DNA of 64,000 nt from CAVTYH01 sp963773875. Its GTDB lineage: Bacteria > Planctomycetota > Planctomycetia > Pirellulales > JADZDJ01. The stretch covers positions 52,803 to 116,802 of the forward strand of contig CAVZCV010000007.1 in assembly GCA_963773875.1 (NCBI GenBank), read 5' to 3'. Position 1 is the first letter of the stretch; every line of letters begins with the position of its first letter. Shown piece by piece: positions 18,953 through 28,718 of the stretch. The notes under the pieces were generated by a model. The model had not been told where the DNA came from and did no database searches. It was given only the letters and a program-made list of their open reading frames with translations. A program made the position numbers and the translations under genes.

Positions 18953-21799
18953 ATGAATCTTCACGTTATCGCCGCCATTTTTCGGCGCAACTTCGTCAGC
19001 TATTTCAGCAATCCTACCGGATACGTTTTCATTTGCGTATTCGTGCTGCTCGGCTCATTTGCGGCATTTTGGCCCGACGAGTTTTTCAATACTAACCTGG
19101 CGAACCTCGATCAACTGAATCGCTGGTTTCCGTACATTATGCTGGTGTTCATCCCAGCGATCACGATGAGCATTTGGGCCGATGAGCGCCGGCAAGGGAC
19201 CGATGAGTTGCTTTTGACAATTCCGGCGGCCGATATCGATGTGGTGCTCGGCAAGTACTTCGCCGCCGTGGCGATTTTCACGGTCTCGCTGCTGTTCTCG
19301 CTTATTTGCAATCTTGCGGTGCTCGGACGATTGGGCCAGCCCGATGTCGGATTGTTTCTCGGCACGTATTTCGGCTATTGGTTCGTTGGCCTGGCGATGC
19401 TGGCCATCGGCATGGTGGCGTCGTTCCTCACCGGCAATCTCACGGTGGCGTTTATTTTGGGCGTGGTGTTCAACGCTCCGCTCGTTTTCTTGAATGTGAT
19501 CGATGCCATCGTTCGCGGCGCAAATTGGACCGCTTCCGCAAAAGGCTGGAGCATTGGCGAGCAGATGAGCGATTTTGACCGCGGCGTCATCAGCTTTGCT
19601 TCGATTGCCTACTTTTTGATGATCGCGGTGGTAATGCTGTACCTGTGCATGGTGCTTATCGGTCGCCGGCATTGGCTGGGCGGTCATAACGGCAAGTCGC
19701 TGGGTCCGCATTACGTCGTGCGTGCTCTTTCACTCGTCGCACTTGCGGTTGGCGTGAATTTGCTCGTGCAAAACTGGAACGTGCGGGCCGATGTCACGCA
19801 GGAGCGGCTTAACTCGGTCGCCGATCAATCGAAAAACCTGATTCGCGAATTGGACCCGAAGCATCCCATTGTCATCGAGGCTTATATCAGCCCGAACGTG
19901 CCGGAAGAATTTGTCGAGACGCGGGTCAATCTTTTGAATCTGCTCCGTGAGTTCAAGCAGCTTTCGGGCGGCAAAATTGAAACGAAAATTCACGACAACG
20001 TAGAGCCGCTCACGGAAGATGCCCAGCGCGCCGAACAACAATTCGGCATTACGCCGCAGGAGGTTTTCACGCAATCGCGCGGCGTGTGGAAACAAGAGCG
20101 TGTATTGCTGGGCGCGGCCATTACCAGCGGCTTGGAAAAGATCGTCATTCCGTTTTTCGAACGCGGAATTCCTGTCGAATACGAATTGGTGCGCTCGATC
20201 GCCACGATTGCCCAGCAAAAGAAGCAGCGCGTGGGCGTATTGCAAACCGACGCCGAATTGTTCGGCGGCTTCGATATGTCGAGCGGCCAGCCGCAACAAA
20301 AACGGCCGGAGCGGTTGATCGAAGAATTGCAAAAACAGTACGAAGTGGTGCGCGTCGACCCCTCGCAGCCGATCACCGAAAAATACGATGTACTGCTGGC
20401 GATTCAGCCCTCCTCGTTGCCGCAAGCCCAATTGGCGAACTTCATCGAAGCGGTCAAGAAAGGCCAGCCGACGGCGATCTTTGAAGATCCGCTGCCGGCG
20501 TATCTGAGCGGAGCGCCAGGCACTGGTATGCCGCGCCGTTCCAAACAGCAAGGCATGATGGCCATGTTCCAGCCGCCGCAGCAGCCGGAGCCGAAGGGTG
20601 ATATTAAGCAATTATTCGACATGCTGGGCGTCGAATTGGTGATGAAGAGCCGGCGGACCGGCCTCTTTGGTGGCGCAGAAAACGACTACTCGGTCGTGTG
20701 GCAGAATTACAAGCCACGGCGATTCGAAGGCTTCGATCAGCTTACGCCGGAATACGTGTTCATTGAGCAAGAAGCGCCGCACAAGAACGAGGGCTTCCAG
20801 CCATTCAATGAATCGAATCCTGTTACATCCGGATTGCAGAGTTTGATCTTCCCGTTGCCCGGCGGTATTCGCAAACTCAACGCGGCGGCCACCGACTTCG
20901 AACCGCTTGTGAAAACTGGCACGGTCAGCGGCGAGATCATGGTCAAAGATGTGATGTCAGCGCGCAGTGCTGCGCAAATTCGCTCGGCCGAAGGGCAGCC
21001 GACGGAATTGGAGTACGTGCTGGCAGCGCACATTACCGGCACGCCGAGACAAGCAGACGATGCGGATTCACCGGCCGATCAGAAATCGAAGGACGGCGAT
21101 AAGGGAGATAAAAAAGATGCGAAGGCCAGTGCAGCAAAGTCCGGCGGCGCACCACAAATCAACGTGATTCTCGTGGCCGATGTCGACTTGCTGGGCTCGC
21201 TGTTCTTCGATAGCCGAGCCCGCCGGATGCCCGATAACGACATGCAGCTTGATACCGATAACGTGACGTTCGTGCTCAACGCACTCGATATTCTGGCCGG
21301 CGACAATCGGTTCATTGACGTCCGCAAAAAACGGCCGAAACATCGCTCGCTCGAAAAGATCAACGAGCAAACGCAGGAGGCTCGCGAGAAATCGACGGCG
21401 GCGGTAGCTGAATTCAAACGGGCTCAGCAAGAGCAAGAAGACAAATTGGAACAGGATTGGCAAAAAACGAAGGACGCTCTGCAACAAGAAATCGACAAGA
21501 TGCAAAAAGAAGGCGGCGATCCGAACGCACTCCGACTGAAAGCGACCGAGCTCTCGATGAAGATGCAGCTTGAAGAACGCAACAAAGCAATTCGCGACGA
21601 ACAACTCCGACGCGATGCCGAAAAGAAAATCGAACAGGCCGATTTTGAAATGTCGTCCGCGGTGCGCAGCGTGCAAGATAGTTACAAACTGTGGAGTGTG
21701 CTGCTGCCCCCGATTCCGCCCTTGGCTGTAGCCTTTTTCGTCTACTTTCACCGCCGCACCAAAGAGCGCGAAGGCGTCTCGAAAGCGCGATTGCGGTGA
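18953..21799 (+). CDS. fused ABC-2 permease and GldG-type protein
   Basis: 948 intact residues. The first 250 form an ABC-2 permease with about six membrane helices and the motif IWADERRQGTDELLLT typical of GldF. After a further helix (residues 263-281) comes a large extracytoplasmic GldG-like domain (VTQERLNSVADQSKNLIRELD, VEYELVRSIATIAQQKKQRVGV), then a lysine/aspartate-rich stretch near 705-725, a long coiled coil (about 800-910) and a final helix with a basic tail. GldF and GldG are often separate proteins; here they are one chain. Confidence 0.88.
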   Translation: MNLHVIAAIFRRNFVSYFSNPTGYVFICVFVLLGSFAAFWPDEFFNTNLANLDQLNRWFPYIMLVFIPAITMSIWADERRQGTDELLLTIPAADIDVVLGKYFAAVAIFTVSLLFSLICNLAVLGRLGQPDVGLFLGTYFGYWFVGLAMLAIGMVASFLTGNLTVAFILGVVFNAPLVFLNVIDAIVRGANWTASAKGWSIGEQMSDFDRGVISFASIAYFLMIAVVMLYLCMVLIGRRHWLGGHNGKSLGPHYVVRALSLVALAVGVNLLVQNWNVRADVTQERLNSVADQSKNLIRELDPKHPIVIEAYISPNVPEEFVETRVNLLNLLREFKQLSGGKIETKIHDNVEPLTEDAQRAEQQFGITPQEVFTQSRGVWKQERVLLGAAITSGLEKIVIPFFERGIPVEYELVRSIATIAQQKKQRVGVLQTDAELFGGFDMSSGQPQQKRPERLIEELQKQYEVVRVDPSQPITEKYDVLLAIQPSSLPQAQLANFIEAVKKGQPTAIFEDPLPAYLSGAPGTGMPRRSKQQGMMAMFQPPQQPEPKGDIKQLFDMLGVELVMKSRRTGLFGGAENDYSVVWQNYKPRRFEGFDQLTPEYVFIEQEAPHKNEGFQPFNESNPVTSGLQSLIFPLPGGIRKLNAAATDFEPLVKTGTVSGEIMVKDVMSARSAAQIRSAEGQPTELEYVLAAHITGTPRQADDADSPADQKSKDGDKGDKKDAKASAAKSGGAPQINVILVADVDLLGSLFFDSRARRMPDNDMQLDTDNVTFVLNALDILAGDNRFIDVRKKRPKHRSLEKINEQTQEAREKSTAAVAEFKRAQQEQEDKLEQDWQKTKDALQQEIDKMQKEGGDPNALRLKATELSMKMQLEERNKAIRDEQLRRDAEKKIEQADFEMSSAVRSVQDSYKLWSVLLPPIPPLAVAFFVYFHRRTKEREGVSKARLR

Positions 21800-21814
21800 A
21801 TGAAAACGTCGTCT

Positions 21815-21893
21815 GGGCGCCTAGGTGTCTTGGCGCCTCAGATATTCGGACTACAGACACGAAGGCACCCAGACACTTAGACACCTGAATCCC
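21815..21893. repeat. GTGTCT/AGACAC heptamer inverted repeat
   Basis: Between the permease and DUF4340 genes, ggtgtcttggcgcct is mirrored by ggcacccagacacttagacacc. It belongs to the same heptamer family as at 1189-1445 and 27696-27786. It lies inside an operon, so it will be present in the mRNA as a hairpin. Confidence 0.6.
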
Positions 21894-24009
21894 ATGAACG
21901 AAAACACCAAAACCTTTGCCCTCATCGCCGCCGCTGGGGCGGTGCTGTTTCTCGCCTTTGCCAGCCGGCCGACGCCACCATCGATCGAGGCCCAAGATGT
22001 CGTTGGCAAACCGCTCTTTCCCGATCTGGGAGATCCGTTGGCGGTGAAACGCATGAAGATGGTCAGCTTCGATGAAGCGGCGTCCCGCGCGGGAATTTGA
22101 GGTCGCCCAGGATGGCAAAAGCTGGTCGCTGCCTTCGCACAAGAATTATCCGGCCGATGCCAAAGATCAGGTCGCCGCTGCGGTGGCCGCGCTGGTCGAT
22201 GTGAAATACCTTGGCCCGGCGGTCAGTTCGAACCCCAACGACCATGAGTTGTACGGCGTGGTTGAACCCAAACCGGCCGAAGATCAACTGGGTCGCAAAG
22301 GGGTCGGCAAGTTGGTCGTGCTGGAGAACGGCGTAGGCAAGCCGCTCGCGCGGATCATTATCGGAAAGGAAGATAAGTCGCCCAAGAGCAACGACGATTT
22401 CTCGCAGGCGCCGCAAACGCAACTCCGCTTCGTCCGCATTCCCGGGCAAGACGCCGTTTACCGCGTGGCCATGCGCACCGACAAGTTCAGCACGAAGTTT
22501 GAAGATTGGATTGAAACCGACCTTTTGAAAATGAACCCCTGGGATATTTCCCAAATCACGCTGCACGATTACTCGCTGGGTCAAGGCATTACCCGCGACG
22601 GCGAACTGCGAACGGTGCCCATGCCGCGCACCGATATCGACCTGGCGTTCGACGATAAATCGCAAAAGTGGGAGCTCAAAGATCTTACCGAATACAAAGA
22701 CAATAAGCCGGCGAAAGAGAAACTCGGCGAAGGCGAAGAGCTCGACACAACGCATTTGACCGACCTGAAAAACGCGCTGGGTAGTTTGAAAATTATCGAT
22801 GTGGCTCGCAAACCGGCCGCGCTCAGCGCCAAGCTGAAGGCCGAGACGGGCGCACTCACGCAAGAATCGTTCAACGATCTGGCCCGTCGCGGCTTCCAGC
22901 TTGTGCCAGTTGGTGAGAACGAAGTTGAGCTCTTGTCTAGCGATGGCGAAGCGGTCGTGCGGATGAAAGACGGCGTGGAATACGTGCTGCGTTTTGGCAA
23001 AGTAGCTGGCATCGAAAGTTCGTCGAGCGATGACGAGAAAAAAGCCGACGATGCGAAAGACGGCAGCAAGAAAAACGCGAAAGACACTGCCGCTACCGAC
23101 AAGAAATCGATCGATAAGAAAACTGCCGACAAGAACGAGGCCGACAAGAAGGCGGGCGAAAAGACCGAAGAATTGGCCAAAGCCGATGAAAACAAATCGG
23201 TCGACGAAAAATCCGACGACGCAAACAGCGCTGATAAGAAGGAAGAAGACAAGAGCAGCACCGCGAAAAAAGGCACCGGCCTGAGCCGGTACATTATGGT
23301 GATGGCTCAGTTCAATCCTGAAATGATCGCCAAACCCGAGCTGGAGCCGCTGCCGGAAACCAAGAAGGCGCCCGAGAAAGCGACAACCGAAAAGGCTTCC
23401 GCTGATAAGAAGGGTGACACGAAGAAATCGGACTCCAAAGGCGAAAAGTCGGATGCCAAAGCTAAGTCCGACGCGAAAGACACGAAGAAAGATGCCGCGA
23501 AGAGCGACAGTAAAGCGGCTGATGCCAAAGCGGCCGATGCGAAGAAGTCGACCGATGCCAAATCGGACGCCAAGGCCGATAACAAATCGGCCGCGACGAA
23601 GAGCGACGCCAAATCGACAGACGCCAAGAGCGACGCGAAATCTGCCGATGCAAAATCGACGGATGCCAAGAGCGAAAAGTCCGACGCCAAGTCGGACGCG
23701 GCAGCCGACGACGACCAAGAGGCGATCGAAGCCGAGCGTGACAAGATCGAAAAAGAGAACAAACGCAAACAGGCCGACTACGACGAAAAGCTCAAGAAGG
23801 GTCAAGACCGCGCGAAGGAACTCAACGCCCGTTTTGCCGATTGGTATTACGTGGTGAACGATGAGACCTACCGCAAGATCCATCTGGGCAAGCCAGAGAT
23901 CGTGAAGAAAAAAGCGGCCGATGCCAAGAACGGCAAAGACGCGGGCGCCCCCGACTCGCCGAAGAATCCGTTCGAAGGCTTGAAGGGCTTGCCCGGAGCT
24001 GGTGAATAA
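21894..24009 (+). CDS. DUF4340-domain protein of the gliding-type ABC operon (one frameshift)
   Basis: ATG 21894 opens MNENTKTFALIAAAGAVLFLAFAS, a single N-terminal membrane anchor. The frame breaks near 22080-22090 (cccgcgcggg). The next frame continues REFEVAQDGKSWSLPSH and the DUF4340 domain to stop 24009; one surplus base explains it. Total is about 705 residues. DUF4340 proteins accompany GldF/GldG and sit outside the membrane. Two inserts made almost only of Lys, Asp, Ala and Ser (23030-23270 and 23360-23720) contain many SDAK-type repeats and are probably disordered linkers. Confidence 0.82.
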
Positions 24010-24047
24010 CTCGGCCTGCGGCAATCGGCAAATGGCGCACGCTGGAG

Positions 24048-25670
24048 TCATACTTGGAACACTCCGAGCCTGTATGGTTCCACCTCTGCATGGCGAGTGG
24101 CCACTTCCAGCGCAGCAATTAGCGTATCGCGCGTCGTCGCCGGATCGAGAATCGCATCGACCCAGCCACGGGCCGCGGCATAGCGCACGTCGGTCTGCCG
24201 CTCGTAATCGGCACGCACGTTGTCGCGCAGTTTTTCAAGCTCGGCCGCGTCGACACTGTCGCCCTGCCGTTGCAAACTTTTGACGGCCACTTCCAAAAGT
24301 GTGTCGGCCGCCTGGTCGGCGCCCATCACGGCCACATGCGCCGTCGGCCAGGCGAAGATGAAGCGCGGATCGAACGCCTTGCCGCACAGTGCGTAATTGC
24401 CGGCCCCGTACGAGCCTCCAGTAATCAGGGTGATTTTTGGCGCGCGGCTGTTGCTGATGGCGCTCACTAGCTTTGCGCCGGCTTTGATGATGCCCGACCG
24501 CTCTGCGTCGCGGCCAACCATGAAGCCGTTGACGTCTTGAAGGAACAAAATTGGCAGCCAATCCTGGTTGCAGTTCATTACAAACCGCGCGGCCTTCTCT
24601 GCGCTGTCGACGTACAGGACTCCACCGAACTGATACGGTCCATCGGCTGGTCGCACCCGATGATGCTGATTGGCGACGATGCCGATGGAAAATCCGCCCA
24701 GTCGCGCGGTGCCGCAAACGAGCGTCTGCCCGAATTCGGACTTATATTCATCAAAGCTATCCGCATCGACAAGGCAATTGAGCACATTGCGCACTTCGTA
24801 TTCGTTGCTCGTATTGGCGGTGAGGATTCTGTAGAGATCGGTTCCTTCTCGCGGAGGGAGAGGACGTTCCCGCCGAAACGGCGCCGGCGGCGGCGAATCG
24901 TCCGGTCGAACTGCTGCCGCCAATCGTCGCAGCCGTGCGAGGCACGCCTCATCATTCGCGTCGCGATAATCGATCGTCCCGCTCACTTGCGCGTGCATCG
25001 CAGCGCCGCCCAGTTCTTCGTGCGAGACTTCCTGGCCGATTGCACTTTTCACGAGCGCCGGGCCCGCAAGATATAAACCGGAGCCCTCGGTCATCAGCAG
25101 TTTATCGCACAGCACCGGCAAGTATCCGCCGCCGGCGACGCAATTTCCCATGATGGCCGCCACTTGCCCGAGGCCCATTGCAGAAATCACCGCGTTGTTG
25201 CGGAAGATCCGGCCGAAATCGTCTTCATCGGGAAACACATCTTCTTGCAGCGGCAGAAAAATTCCGGCGGAGTCGACCAGGTACACAATCGGCAGCCGGT
25301 TCTGTGCCGCAATCCGCTGAGCGCGCAAAACTTTTTTGGCGGTGGCCGGAAAGAATGCGCCGGCTTTCACCGTGGCATCGTTGGCGATGATCATGTGCCG
25401 CCGCCCACTGATCGTGCCGATGCCGGTCACGACTCCCGCCGCGGGCGCACCGCCCCACTGGGCATACATGCCCCAGGCCGCCCATAGGCCGAGTTCCAAA
25501 AACATGGTATCAGGATCGATTAGTTTTTCAATCCGCTCGCGTGCCGTGAGCCGACCTTTTTTGTGTTGCCGATCGATCGCTGTCTGACCGCCGCCCAGGC
25601 GGATGTCGGTCTCTTGCTCGGCAAGTTCGGCAATCAATTCTGTCGGTCCTTTGGAACTGAGCTTCGTCAT
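24048..25670 (-). CDS. acyl-CoA carboxylase, carboxyltransferase subunit
   Basis: 540 residues covering both crotonase-like halves. GRLTARERIEKLIDPDTMFLE is the standard start, NDATVKAGAFFP and GGGYLPVLCDKLLM mark the N-terminal half, and GGSYGAGNYALCGKAFDPRF with FAWPTAHVAVMGADQAA marks the C-terminal half. It transfers carboxyl from biotin to an acyl-CoA, and the pattern is closest to methylcrotonyl-type enzymes of leucine breakdown. No biotin carboxylase gene is adjacent. The 3' end is 38 bases from the convergent DUF4340 gene. Confidence 0.9.
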   Translation of the reverse strand: MTKLSSKGPTELIAELAEQETDIRLGGGQTAIDRQHKKGRLTARERIEKLIDPDTMFLELGLWAAWGMYAQWGGAPAAGVVTGIGTISGRRHMIIANDATVKAGAFFPATAKKVLRAQRIAAQNRLPIVYLVDSAGIFLPLQEDVFPDEDDFGRIFRNNAVISAMGLGQVAAIMGNCVAGGGYLPVLCDKLLMTEGSGLYLAGPALVKSAIGQEVSHEELGGAAMHAQVSGTIDYRDANDEACLARLRRLAAAVRPDDSPPPAPFRRERPLPPREGTDLYRILTANTSNEYEVRNVLNCLVDADSFDEYKSEFGQTLVCGTARLGGFSIGIVANQHHRVRPADGPYQFGGVLYVDSAEKAARFVMNCNQDWLPILFLQDVNGFMVGRDAERSGIIKAGAKLVSAISNSRAPKITLITGGSYGAGNYALCGKAFDPRFIFAWPTAHVAVMGADQAADTLLEVAVKSLQRQGDSVDAAELEKLRDNVRADYERQTDVRYAAARGWVDAILDPATTRDTLIAALEVATRHAEVEPYRLGVFQV

Positions 25671-25734
25671 AATCCGTCGTGTCCGTTTTTATTTGTTTCA
25701 GCTCCGCGATTGCATCAGTAGTTTTCATTGATGC

Positions 25735-27300
25735 TCACTTCATGAACTCGCGATACTGCCGATCGAGTTCCTCATACCGCTGGCCAGCGAGTTTCTCCAG
25801 CGTGTCGAGGCTCACGCGGCCGGAATACACGGCTACAAGGTAGTCCATTAATGCTGGTCGGTATCGCGCGCCCTCGGCGTGCATAAAGAACAGAGTCAAC
25901 CCTGTGCTTTGGCTGTAAATCATCGGCAGCCGCGGTTCGTGTTGCAGCGCATTCATTCCGAAGGCGACGAGGTCGCGCAGCGGCACATAAAAATTATCTT
26001 CGATGAGCCGCTTGCGGGCCGCGGGCAATCGACCTTGGTTATCGCCGCCCAATGTAATGTACGAACCGTACGATTCATCGGGCAGCAATCGATGCTCAGC
26101 GAGCGACTCCATATAGCAGGCCACGCCTTCAACGATCCAGAAATTGCTTTTTCGCCCCGGGTCGACGGCTCCGGATCGCATTTCGCGAAACAGTTGATGC
26201 GTGGCCTCGTGATACACTGTGCCATCGTACTGCTCATCGCCGGCGAAAAAATATGCGGTTTTCGCTCGATCGGAATAATAACCAAGCGACATGGCGATCT
26301 GCGGCTCCGCTTGCTTGAGGAAATCGATGTACTCTTGCCGATTGCGAAAATACACCACTTCGAACAGCTTTCGCGGGGCAGCGCCAGAGGGCCCGGCTTT
26401 ACTCGCCGGCGTGTCCGATGGCTCTGCAGCGGACCGAGCGAACCACCGTTCAACTTCCGCTGCGGGTGCGTAGTACGTCAAAAAGGCTTGTTGCCAGGCA
26501 GTAAACAATTTCTCCAAACGCGATGCCATGCGCACGCCTTCCTCAAGGCTGTGATTAGTGATGACCGCATAGTGATCGGTTTCAATTCGCCAACCGTTGC
26601 GAATATTGCTGTGAAGCCGCGCATCTTCCGTGGCATCGATCCAACGTCCGCGATAGAGCCGCATGCCGCGTTCGTAACGTTCGAGCTGATCGGCGGTAAG
26701 CCAGCCAAACTTGTCGCTCCACACTTGTCCCGCGCGGATTCGCCGAGCCGATTCAGCGCTTACCCAGCGATCCGCTTGTCGCTGGTCACCAAGAATATTG
26801 CGGCCGCGCTCAAGATCGGGGTTCTCGCGCACCGCTTCGCGTACGAGCTCAAAGGCCAGCGCCGGCTGCTTGTTAGTGACGGCGGCATCAGCAAGCTTCA
26901 TCAACTCGGCAGCTTCTTCGTTTCGCAAGGAAACAAATTTCTTCCACCACTCGGCGGCCGAACTTCCTTCGGCGAGCGATTTCGGTGCCACCGCACTATC
27001 GGGCAGCGTGAAAACGCAGATCGTATTCGGTTCGTGCTTCGGGAGCCATGCTTGGGTAAATTCCGCCTGCGATTGCAATTGGACAGACTTGCACCACTTT
27101 GCCAGTTCTGCAATGCGCTCTGTATACCCAGCGGCGAGCTGAGCCCGACGTGCAATTAGATCGTCGCCCGCGCGAACCGATAAGGATGCCGCGAAGAACA
27201 GGTACGCCATCGCGAGGCAGGCGATTGCCCGAGCCCATCGCGAGCCCCGAGCCCATCGCGAGCACTGCGTCGAGCACGGGATTTCACTTCGTGCGGCCAT
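25735..27300 (-). CDS. secreted DUF1570-like zinc metallopeptidase
   Basis: Start taken at ATG 27300, giving 521 residues with a membrane/signal segment AIACLAMAYLFFAASLSVRAG. The same frame is open further upstream, but only through a dispersed repeat. HEATH at 364-368 is the HExxH zinc site, with a downstream EGVACYMES as a likely third ligand, as in gluzincins. The preceding 350 residues are helical and of unknown fold. An 18-base tandem duplication around 27226-27262 makes the N-terminal SRWARG repeat. It is probably exported. Confidence 0.75.
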   Translation of the reverse strand: MAARSEIPCSTQCSRWARGSRWARAIACLAMAYLFFAASLSVRAGDDLIARRAQLAAGYTERIAELAKWCKSVQLQSQAEFTQAWLPKHEPNTICVFTLPDSAVAPKSLAEGSSAAEWWKKFVSLRNEEAAELMKLADAAVTNKQPALAFELVREAVRENPDLERGRNILGDQRQADRWVSAESARRIRAGQVWSDKFGWLTADQLERYERGMRLYRGRWIDATEDARLHSNIRNGWRIETDHYAVITNHSLEEGVRMASRLEKLFTAWQQAFLTYYAPAAEVERWFARSAAEPSDTPASKAGPSGAAPRKLFEVVYFRNRQEYIDFLKQAEPQIAMSLGYYSDRAKTAYFFAGDEQYDGTVYHEATHQLFREMRSGAVDPGRKSNFWIVEGVACYMESLAEHRLLPDESYGSYITLGGDNQGRLPAARKRLIEDNFYVPLRDLVAFGMNALQHEPRLPMIYSQSTGLTLFFMHAEGARYRPALMDYLVAVYSGRVSLDTLEKLAGQRYEELDRQYREFMK

Positions 27301-27404
27301 ACTTCCAGTGTACCACGGCCTGGACCACCGATTTTCGCCATGAAGGATCAGGCGCGGCGGTCCGCTGCGATTCGCGCTTCCTGAGTTTTTTCCAACGATC
27401 GATT

Positions 27405-27695
27405 GCGCGATTTTCGCAAACCACCGAGAAATCTCGAATCGATTGCGCTGCGGAAAAATCACCGTGAAGCTCCGGCCAATTTCGCGGCCATATTTCCCGG
27501 GAGAAACGCGTGCTGTCGCACCGGCATCCCGAAAATCGTGTTTCATGGTGAAATAACTCCCGCGCGCTTTTGACCCCTGTGTAGTGGTTTTTGCCAATTT
27601 TGCTCCGAGTTTTTTCACAGTAATTTCACTCTCCCCGCTGGGCCTCCCAAATCGCCCGAAAATTCTCGCTCGATTGGAAGGGGTTATTGCACGCA
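27405..27695. repeat. dispersed ~290-base repeat, copy B
   Basis: Matches 885-1175 in the same orientation, including atcccgaaaatcgtgtttca at about 27525-27545 and the inverted repeat 27548-27560 with 27607-27618. It lies just upstream of the metallopeptidase gene start, as copy A lies upstream of the PfkB kinase. Because it keeps a frame open into the gene, automatic start calls here would be too long. Confidence 0.75.
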
Positions 27696-27786
27696 TTTGG
27701 GGGAACTCAGGTGTCTTGGTGTTTAAGGGCTTGGTGTCTTGGTGTCTGAGGGTCTAAGTGTCTGACGATCTCGGTGTCTAAGTGTC
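27696..27786. repeat. GTGTCTN heptamer array
   Basis: About ten units of the form GTGTCTN or close variants (ggtgtcttggtgtttaag..., gtgtctaagtgtctgg) run in one direction. It is the longest example of the heptamer family in the window and directly follows dispersed repeat copy B. Confidence 0.75.
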
Positions 27787-27906
27787 TGGTTCCCTCTCCC
27801 GCGATGGGAGAGGGTTAGGGTTCGCGTGCCGCCCGCCTCCAAGTCAATTGCCAAAGAACTCCGCCCCGGCTTTCCGGGACCTGGAAACTGGATTCATAAG
27901 AATATT

Positions 27907-27945
27907 AGTGTACATACGATGTACAGTCAAGGGCCTTTTTGGGCC
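27907..27945. repeat. dispersed 40-base module, copy B
   Basis: tagtgtacatacg and agtcaagggcctttttgggcc match 1506-1545. The surrounding order (long repeat, heptamers, this module) is the same at both loci. An imperfect ccacggcacgaaggacac repeat follows near 28040. Confidence 0.7.
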
Positions 27946-28081
27946 AGCCCCAAAATATTTTTTTGCGGCTTACTTGCCTTCCGTCGTGCCCGTTGTGCCG
28001 TCGTGGTAACATCTTCCGTCTGAAACCTCGGAATTCACCACCACGGCACGAAGGACACGCCGTAAAACTGGGCAAACGGAG

Positions 28082-28453
28082 GTGCGGGGCCGGCAGGTTC
28101 AGGGAAAACTATCAGAGCCGCGTTCGTCAGGAAGTGGTCTGGTGGTTGGTGGAGTCGAAGATCATGTCCACCTTCTTTGTCGGCTCGGTAAACAGATTCC
28201 TGTGTCCGACTTAATGCGCGAGCTCAAGCGCGATTCGTCGAAGTGGATCAAAGATGAAAGTCCGGCACTAGCTGAATTTCATTGGCAGGACGGATATGGC
28301 GCCTTCTCGGTCAGCCCGGGGCACGTCCAAGAATTGACGTCATACATTCAAAATCAAAAGCAACACCATCAGCGTGAGAGCTTTCAGGACGAGTTTCGAC
28401 GGTTGTGTGTCAAGTATTGCCTGCCAATCGACGAACGATATGTTTGGGATTGA
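28082..28453 (+). pseudogene. REP-associated tyrosine transposase, 5' truncated
   Basis: The frame holds the HUH motif GGVEDHVHLLCRLG, then SSKWIKDESPALAEFHWQDGYGAFSVS, the region with the catalytic tyrosine SYIQNQKQHH, and the C-terminus FRRLCVKYCLPIDERYVWD, all typical of IS200-like Y1 transposases. About 55 N-terminal residues (the usual strand VFSTKNR and helix) are missing, and the upstream bases do not encode them in any frame. It should be inactive. Palindromes of the kind such enzymes mobilise follow at 28484. Confidence 0.8.
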
Positions 28454-28483
28454 GCCGTCTGCTTCGTTGCAGTTGCAGCGTGT

Positions 28484-28573
28484 GGAACCCTTTCAGGGTT
28501 CCGCGCGGATGGGTCGATGACCGAGGGTGCGCTGCGCGACCCTCGGCTCCATTGTCGAACGTCTTCAACGTTC
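28484..28573. repeat. cluster of three REP-like hairpins
   Basis: Three near-perfect hairpins in 90 bases: GGAACCCT-ttc-AGGGTTCC (28484-28502), CCGAGGGT...ACCCTCGG (28521-28546) with a GC-rich core, and GAACGT-cttca-ACGTTC (28557-28573). They directly follow the transposase remnant, as expected for a REP/RAYT pair. Confidence 0.7.
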
Positions 28574-28718
28574 AAGGTGGGTTGCCAGGCGAGCGCGCAC
28601 AGCAAGGAAGTGCGGGGTCGGGAGACCCGCGCACAGCAGCTTGGAATAGGCGCCCGCGCCGATCCTCGGAATCTTTAAATGGGCGTTTAAGGACATGAGT
28701 CGTTGTTCGGGCAGAGGT

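Noticed and set aside
22063..24051. 662-codon minus-strand open frame opposite the DUF4340 gene
   Set aside because: It is the complement of the Lys/Asp/Ala repeat, giving Phe/Leu/Val-rich nonsense; the plus strand has the recognised domain and operon context.
25879..27159. 426-codon plus-strand frame opposite the metallopeptidase
   Set aside because: Shadow of the gene with HEATH on the other strand; no motif or signal.
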